This document shows, piece after piece, positions 58,622-64,000 of a DNA stretch of 64,000 nucleotides. The position numbers and the translations under genes were made by a program. The DNA comes from Ophiobolus disseminans (taxonomy: Eukaryota > Ascomycota > Dothideomycetes > Pleosporales > Phaeosphaeriaceae): assembly GCA_010093685.1 (NCBI GenBank), contig MU006236.1:186001-250000 (forward strand), read 5' to 3'. The notes under the pieces are model-generated. The model did not search any database. It was not told the origin of the DNA and saw only the letters and a list, made by a program, of their open reading frames with translations. How positions within the stretch are numbered: the first letter of the stretch is position 1; each line of letters starts with the position of its first letter.

Positions 58622-59040
58622 ATGATTGCGCAAGAGATGGAGTTGGAGCATATAAACCTCTCCTCTCGCGGTGTTCTTCTCTTTTTTACAACACTGCGCT
58701 GTTTGGCATTGCATCAAAATTGAACGATCTCCAAGGCATGTGTGCGTGCGCTCCCACCAAAAGATACAAATCAAAGCCGCAAGATCGAACAAACCTTTTT
58801 CACCTCCTGTGCTTCTCCGCTCGATTAAAAGACAGAAAGCGCGTACCTATGTCTCTCTGGGTCTTTGCCGCAAAGCTCGCAAAAGCCGAGTTCGCACTGA
58901 TATGTTTCGCCTGCCTTCCGTCGCTGGAAACCATGACGAAAAGTGGCCATGTGCGGAGCCTGTGTGTGGAGTGTCAAAACTCGAGATACTCGAATACATG
59001 TGGTCAAGAACCTTGGAAAAGGCTGCCCAGGTGGAGTACC
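58622..59040 (+). promoter_or_regulatory. Array unit 3, with the longest following frame
   Basis: A GATGATTGCGCAAGAG element at 58621 is shared with unit 8. TATAAAC is at 58651, TTACAACAC at about 58687 and ATGTGT at 58738, with CCACCAAAAG at 58754. The frame after the ATG stays open for about 100 codons (MCACAPTKRYKSK...) and contains several cysteines, but has no recognised domain. Confidence 0.45.
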
Positions 59041-59043
59041 TAG

Positions 59044-59160
59044 GTATATAACCCACCCCTCCGCTCCCGCTCTTCTTCTCCTCTCAACACACAACATCAG
59101 AGATCGATGCACCAAAAAGATGATGGAACCCGTCCATGAGCGAGTGCCGCTCCTTCTAAA
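59044..59160 (+). promoter_or_regulatory. Array unit 4
   Basis: GTATATAAC at 59044 is followed by a strong CT tract, CAACACAC at 59086 and ATG at 59136 (MSECRSF then stop). CTCCTTCTAAAG follows where other units have CTTCTCCAAAAG. An additional earlier ATG is at 59107. Confidence 0.4.
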
Positions 59161-59421
59161 GAAAAAAGAGACGTTTGTCATGCTCGCTGCGAGTCAGCCG
59201 CGTTTCCAAATTACTACCATCCAATATGCGCGGAGGAGAGTGCGCAGCGTGAGGATCGAAACAACATGCAAAAGCTATGATTTAGGAGTGTTCGCTGAAG
59301 ATCGAAACACAAAGACATAGTTATCTTGGTTGGACGACTTTGGGGGTGTCGAATATGACGGCACATCACCTCATGGGATGGAGAGACGGATTCGAAATGG
59401 GAAACTTCTGGTTTTATGAGT

Positions 59422-59570
59422 GTGCAAGAGGTGGAGAGGATGAGTATAAAACTTCAGTACGGCTGTGTGTGGTTACTTCCTTACAACATCGTGCGCTTTG
59501 ATTTCTCGAAAACGAACAAGAACAGACGCATGTGCTTCTCAAGAAATTGGGATACCAATTGCTAATGATC
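59422..59570 (+). promoter_or_regulatory. Array unit 5
   Basis: GTGCAAGAGGTGGAG precedes GTATAAAAC at 59444. TTACAACATC is at about 59480 and ATGTGC at 59530, read MCFSRNWDTNC then stop. The motif after the ATG is CTTCTCAAG. Confidence 0.45.
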
Positions 59571-59724
59571 TGTTGGCTTTCCGCTCGTTGCATTACATTC
59601 CGAATCCAACCACTCCACCGCTTATGTCGAAACCCTTTTGGCTGTCGCTTCGTCTAAATACTCCATCTCCAAAAGCCTATGTGGCGCCTTCCAGCCAGAC
59701 ATCAACAACGTGGTCGAGAAGGGC

Positions 59725-59955
59725 GTATAAAACTCTCCCGCACCCTTGTCTAGTATTCTTCTTTACACCCTCGCGCGCATCGTATTCGCAAAAAAAAATA
59801 AGACTCTAAGCTGTCATGTGGTGTGCTTCTCCAGAATGTCATGTTCTACCAACGTATGATTCGTGGGCGTCTTGCCGGTGCGCTACATCACGAACTCTAC
59901 ATGAGATTCAAAAGGGGACTCAGCGATCTGATGACTTTAATTCGCGTTGAACAGA
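59725..59955 (+). promoter_or_regulatory. Array unit 6
   Basis: GTATAAAAC at 59725, TTTACACCC at about 59762, ATGTGG at 59816 and GCTTCTCCAGAA at 59825. The frame reads MWCASPECHV and continues for about 45 codons. Confidence 0.45.
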
Positions 59956-60081
59956 TATTCGAGAAGCTGTGTGCGTTGGAATCGATTTGAAACCGTCATA
60001 GAATATTACCATGTCCAGAAGAATCGCGACTCAAAACCCACACCCGTAAAGCTCATGACGGAGGATCCTGGAGTCTAATGA

Positions 60082-60215
60082 GTATATATACCTCCGTGGC
60101 CTTCCTCGTCTTCTCACTTGTATCACACTCGCTGTATGAATTTACAAAAAACTCAGAGGAAAGATCTCATGTGCTTTGTGCTTCTCCAAAAACCTACAGA
60201 AAACATGCGATGATC
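60082..60215 (+). promoter_or_regulatory. Array unit 7
   Basis: GTATATATAC at 60082, TATCACAC at 60121, ATGTGC at 60169 and CTTCTCCAAAAA at 60181. The frame reads MCFVLLQKPTENMR and stops. Confidence 0.45.
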
Positions 60216-60418
60216 TGGCGCTCTTCGGCCGCGCGCAAAAGTTTTCGAAGGACTAACCTGATGGCGCCCTGCAGGAGTGGTCTTTGAGATTTCTACTTAA
60301 ATCGAAAGTCAAAAACACATGAGTGCCGCGCTATATGCGAGGACCCACGTCTCAAAGATCCGAGGCCCCATTCTATGGAAGAGAAGAGCACGGCGTCTGA
60401 ATGCAGCGACAAGCTGAT

Positions 60419-60570
60419 GAATGATTGCGCAAGAAGTTTGGAATGGGTATATATATCCTTCGCTTCTGCTGTGGAATACTCTTCTTCATCATACATCCGC
60501 TCGGTGTATTTACCAAAGGGCAGTCAGTGTTGTTCGATGTCTGTCTTTCTTCTCCAAAAGTCGATTTAGT
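60419..60570 (+). promoter_or_regulatory. Array unit 8
   Basis: An AATGATTGCGCAAGA element near 60421 matches unit 3. GTATATATAT is at 60447, TCATACATCC at about 60487, ATGTCT at 60537 and CTTCTCCAAAAG at 60549. The frame reads MSVFLLQKSI and stops. Confidence 0.45.
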
Positions 60571-60861
60571 GAGGTGGAATGTCCTGCGGACTCTCTGAGG
60601 TGGGGTGCTTAATAAAAATCGAATAGCGGGGGAACATGTTTCCCAGACCTTCTGGACTTGCTTCGCGCAAAAGAAACGAAGTTTATGGATACCCATGGAC
60701 GTCTGGTGCAGCTTTAAAACACACTCAAAGCAAGCTATGGGGCCTGGCGAGGAACGGAAAGTGAGTCTAGTCACGAAACGGTACAATTACAACGCCATGA
60801 GAGAGTTTTAAAGAGATAATATGGGATGGCATGAGTGCGACAAGTGCGCGAGATGAGCAGC

Positions 60862-61055
60862 ATATAAAGCGCGCTGCTTTCCGGCTTCTTCACCTCTTTC
60901 TTTATCACACACCGGCACAACGAGGGTGCTGAAAGTACATGTGAAGCTTCGCATGTGCATTCTGCTTCTCCTTCTCCAAAAGCCAAAAACCGGGTTTTGG
61001 ATGGCGTTTGGCGCTCTTTTGTCTACTTTGTATCTTCGAACGCTCAGATAACAAC
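60862..61055 (+). promoter_or_regulatory. Array unit 9
   Basis: TATAAAG at 60863, TATCACAC at 60903, ATGTGC at 60953 and CTTCTCCAAAAG at 60971. The frame reads MCILLLLLQKPKTGFW and stops after 32 codons. Confidence 0.45.
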
Positions 61056-61237
61056 CTGACAAAGGTCTATGACTCGAGGATTCTGAGTGCAGAAGTCTAG
61101 AAATATCCAACATGAAGTCTTCGATGAGCCGAGCACGCTTCGAAAAGGTCGAGATCCGGACTGAATGATTGAGGGAGAGACAGCACTCGAAAAGCGACAT
61201 TGTGGTGATTATGCTCCCAGATTGCCAGTGTGCGGGA

Positions 61238-61360
61238 GTATAAAGCTCTTCCCTCTGTCAGCTCTCATCTTCTCATCACACACCTACAGAGAGTGGGGAT
61301 TAGAAAGAACTCCGTTCACAACACATGTGCCTTCTTTTTCTCTGAAATTACTACGGCTTC
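61238..61360 (+). promoter_or_regulatory. Array unit 10
   Basis: GTATAAAG at 61238, CATCACAC at about 61275 and ATGTGC at 61325, read MCLLFL then stop. The motif after the ATG has drifted to CTTCTTTTTCTCTGAAA. Confidence 0.45.
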
Positions 61361-62700
61361 AGTTTATGATCCTCTGGTGCCGCTGCGCCTTTTCCCAGGA
61401 CCTCAAACACGACAAGAAGCCTTTATGGAGAGGACCCTGCTAAAATTACAAGAGGACGACTTCATGCTTGGAGATGTGCAGGATATATACAACACTAGTT
61501 CTCGACCCTGAAGCTGCCGTCGTTATGGAGCGACCATGCGTGCATCTTGGATCTGAGAAAGTGATGGACAATGAGCGCCGGTTGCGACCTAGGCGAGAAG
61601 AGTATCATGGCTCTCTTTCCTCGCGTCGGGTTCTCGGTTACTCTATAGCTGCTCAGCTATTCCACCAGAAGAATACCCATCGCCTTTCGATGCGTCTTCC
61701 TCTTCTAAAGCCTCACCTACTCGCGTCTGATGGTCGAAGGTTCAAAACTTACCGAGTTCACCGCCATGATCTGAATCTGCGTCCGGTCATTGGAGTACAG
61801 CTAGGATAAGTGAGAGATCAGCGGTTGAAAAGAAGACGAGCTATGGACATCAATCAAAAGCACCAGCGGCATCACGACGCTCGAAGGTTGAGCTACATGT
61901 GGTCGATAGGCGGAGATATTCAGCTCTCCATTCTCTTATCTCTCTTCGTCGACCCGACGCTCGCTTGCCGCATATCTTCGAAAACGGAATGATGTAGGCC
62001 ATGGAGCTCTGAGTTTTACAAACACCACGCTATCCCCATGGTGTGTCTGCGCTCTGCCTTCGCTGCTCAAAGTCGCGGTAGCATACATCCGTGGAGTTTC
62101 TCTAGACGCGTTGAATCAGCTCAATCAATAACTTATGCCACACCAACCCATCGCGGCGGCTATAATCTTCTAGACTCCAAAAGAATAGCCCGTAACAACA
62201 TGCTGTCAGCCTCCAGGAAGTCGCGAATCCAGAAAAGGATAGAGGTGAAGTCTATTTGAGGTGCATCTGGATATGAAACTTGTTCTTGCTCTGTGCTCAT
62301 CGACTGCGCTATTTCAAGATTTGGTGGGATTCCAAAGCTAGAGGAGAGCTTCCGCCTGTGCGTTGTCCTCTTATCATGACAGATATAGACTGCAGCTCCT
62401 CTGTCGCCCAAGATCAAAAATAATCAACCCGATCTTCCATGGAGCTGCGGTGCTCAGTTCTCGGGTTCTCAAGCGCCTCGAAAACGTCGAAAAGAATGGG
62501 ACATGAAAAGAGGCCGTGCGAACGCATTTCATGGCGAGACGAAGTCGTTGGTGGCGCTGATGAAGTTGAAAGGAGACTTGTGTGCCGGGAGAGATGTATA
62601 AAAGCTTACAACTTCATGTCCTGCTCATGATGTGTCTTTGCTGCGTGCACTCCGCGCTGTCGTGCGAAGAAAACCGTTCTTGGACTGCAGTATGCCCTAG

Positions 62701-63156
62701 GCCTCCGAAAGTGCTCGATCCTGTAACATGGTGCTTGTGATTTCCGTCGTTTACCATCGTGAGAACTGGAGGTTTCTCTTTTGGATATACAATGCGACGG
62801 TTTTATGGAATAGCCAGCAGGTGGTAACAGAGGTGCGATGGATCAAAGGTTGCTGATAATGCTGCGCTAGCGTGTGACGTCATTGCTGTTCGGAAGGTGA
62901 GCGATCGCGAACACGCGACTTCGCGGCTACATGTTTCTAGCCACAGGTAAGTGAAAGTATACTCGGTCAACTTGTATTTCATTGAAATGTTCATCCAATA
63001 CGCGACAGCGACGTGTAGGCTTTCGTGTCGTCAATGTGCGTACCAGGTGAAATGAAGAGTGAACGCGCAAACACTCGGCATGAACTGGTTCGCGCGCTCT
63101 ACGTCTCACCCAGTAACCACCACCTTACCGTTCAACCAAACCCCTCACCCGCCGGT
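62701..63156. other. Intergenic region upstream of the second F-box gene
   Basis: Presumed promoter and leader of the F-box gene. No further array unit or gene is recognised. Confidence 0.4.
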
Positions 63157-64000
63157 ATGGCCAAGTTACTCGACTTGCCTAAAGAGCTGTTGCTCGAAAT
63201 CGCCGAAGGACTTGAAGGCGACAACCTCAATCTCGCCTCTCTCTGTCTAACATCGAGAGCTTGTGCCTACTTCTCCAAACCGTCTCTGTATCGATGCGTC
63301 AAGATACGTCGCGAAAACGCCAACCGCATCCAGATCGCACTTCTGCTTCGCACGGCTCTCGACAGGCCAGACTTGATTGCCCTCACGAAAGTTATCGACA
63401 TCGAAACATCGATCTTTCGAGATCTAGATGAGCGCTTGGAAGTCCCATCTGGAGCGACTCGCATGCGTCTGGAGAGTGGCTTACGACTCGAAGATGCTGC
63501 GCTAGATTGCAGCAGACGCTTGGAGCGAAGTAGTCCATCTGGAGTCAGCAGCATGATCCGATTGTGGCGATCTGATCTCCGGAACGGTGCTCAGGCAGCG
63601 TACCTGGGAGTACTTCTGTCCCTTCTCACAAATGTTAACGACATCTCCATTACCATCTACACGGAGGAGGGGGAAGACAGAAAGACCGTACAGCCCTTAG
63701 AGCGCCTCTTTGGACTGAGTGTTGGGGGATGGGACGACGAAAAACACATGGATCCGCGTCCACACCTGCCTTTGCTTCCAAGCACGCGCAACGTCACTCG
63801 GCTGAAGATCTCTGGTGCGAACATGGCGCTACTCGGGCTTGGATTCGAAGGGTTGGAGATATTGGAAGCTGATCTCACTCAGACGATTAAGTCTCGTAAT
63901 GGCGGCACTCGCTGGACGAATGAACTCGTTAACATGGACCCATTTTTACTTCCAAAAGTACACACCGTCGTCCTGGATGCTGATTGGTACTGCATGGATG
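63157..64000 (+). CDS. F-box domain protein, 5' part (cut by window end)
   Basis: Open from ATG 63157 to the end of the window, 281 codons so far with no stop. The N-terminus LLDLPKELLLEIAEGLEGDNLNLASLCLTSRACA fits the F-box that binds Skp1 in SCF ubiquitin ligases. What follows is a leucine-containing region (for example LGVLLSLLTNVNDISITIYTEE and NVTRLKISGANMALLGLGF) that may recruit substrate. The start was chosen because the F-box begins four residues later, as usual, and the upstream frame has no similar content. The gene differs from the F-box gene at 1442. The 3' end, length and later introns cannot be judged. Confidence 0.75.
   Translation, partial: MAKLLDLPKELLLEIAEGLEGDNLNLASLCLTSRACAYFSKPSLYRCVKIRRENANRIQIALLLRTALDRPDLIALTKVIDIETSIFRDLDERLEVPSGATRMRLESGLRLEDAALDCSRRLERSSPSGVSSMIRLWRSDLRNGAQAAYLGVLLSLLTNVNDISITIYTEEGEDRKTVQPLERLFGLSVGGWDDEKHMDPRPHLPLLPSTRNVTRLKISGANMALLGLGFEGLEILEADLTQTIKSRNGGTRWTNELVNMDPFLLPKVHTVVLDADWYCMD

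Larger units (their letters stand above)
57900..62700 (+). repeat. Tandem array of TATA-leader units
   Basis: Ten consecutive units occupy 57.9-61.4 kb, with decayed traces to about 62.6 kb. First T of each TATA: 57918, 58275, 58651, 59045, 59445, 59726, 60083, 60448, 60863 and 61239. The matching ATGs are 58002, 58357, 58738, 59136, 59530, 59816, 60169, 60537, 60953 and 61325. The distance is 82-91 nt every time. A CAACAC/TATCACAC-like element sits about 36-42 nt after the TATA. Most ATGs read ATGTG, and CTTCTCCAAAAG or a variant usually lies close by. Purine-rich sequence precedes each TATA. Downstream frames are short and unrelated. Later TATA-like sites at 61483, 62161 and 62597 do not keep the spacing. 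The biological product is unknown. Confidence 0.6.

Noticed and set aside
61483..62605. Further TATA-like sites as full array units
   Set aside because: Sites at 61483, 62161 and 62597 lack the initiator-like element and the ATG at the expected distances, so they are treated only as decayed traces.
1..64000. tRNA, rRNA, CRISPR or intact transposon
   Set aside because: No cloverleaf-like GGTTCGAATCC contexts, rRNA segments, spaced direct repeats or transposase-like proteins were recognised by reading. A dedicated search could still find a tRNA with intron.

Overview
This window is nuclear DNA of a filamentous ascomycete (Pezizomycotina), most likely a dothideomycete. Supporting features are dense protein genes on both strands, introns of about 45-60 nt with GTNNGT donors and CTAAC-like branch sites, a HET-domain gene, a fungal UDP-galactopyranose mutase, a Crh-type GH16 cell-wall enzyme, a fused ADE2 and a Zn2Cys6 regulator. 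The class-level call is inference from gene content. I saw no tRNA, rRNA, CRISPR or transposase gene.

Layout. 0-9 kb: a SAM methyltransferase, an F-box protein, a four-exon secreted protein of unknown function and a Zn2Cys6 transcription factor. 8.8-13.8 kb: two heme-thiolate peroxidases on the minus strand, one peroxygenase-like (PCP/EGD) and one chloroperoxidase-like (PCP-type Cys/EHD), separated by 2.7 kb without a gene. 14.8-36.3 kb: a conserved block with ADE2, ribosomal protein eL18, a TPT-family sugar-phosphate transporter, UDP-galactopyranose mutase, Crh glycosidase, PRO2, an HRP1-like RNA-binding protein, a GYP1-like Rab GAP, a cyclase-family hydrolase and a small six-cysteine secreted protein. 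37-50.2 kb: a HET-domain protein, hexokinase, an unknown protein, an Ayg1-like hydrolase, lysyl-tRNA synthetase and a single-pass membrane protein. 53.6-57.2 kb: a Wee1-type kinase. From 63.2 kb: the 5' part of a second F-box gene, cut by the window end.

The most unusual sequence is the 57.9-61.5 kb stretch. It holds ten consecutive units about 280-415 bp apart. Each has a purine-rich run, a TATA box, a pyrimidine-rich tract, a CAACAC/TATCACAC-like element about 36-42 nt after the TATA, and an ATG (usually ATGTG) 82-91 nt after it, often near a CTTCTCCAAAAG-like motif. No conserved protein follows. At least two further units with the same spacing lie at 11.8-12.25 kb, between the two peroxidases. 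This looks like an ancient tandem and dispersed family of promoter-plus-leader units whose product, short RNA or micro-peptide, is unknown. A separate degenerate tandem repeat occupies about 51.16-51.74 kb.

Functional themes are primary metabolism (ADE2, PRO2, hexokinase), translation (eL18, KRS1), cell-wall and glycan work (UGM, Crh), trafficking (GYP1), cell-cycle control (Wee1) and surface, secreted or secondary-metabolism functions (peroxidases, Ayg1-like, secreted proteins). They are ordinary chromosomal neighbours and do not form one obvious gene cluster. Exon boundaries were worked out by hand from splice signals and reading-frame continuity. All distances were counted by eye.
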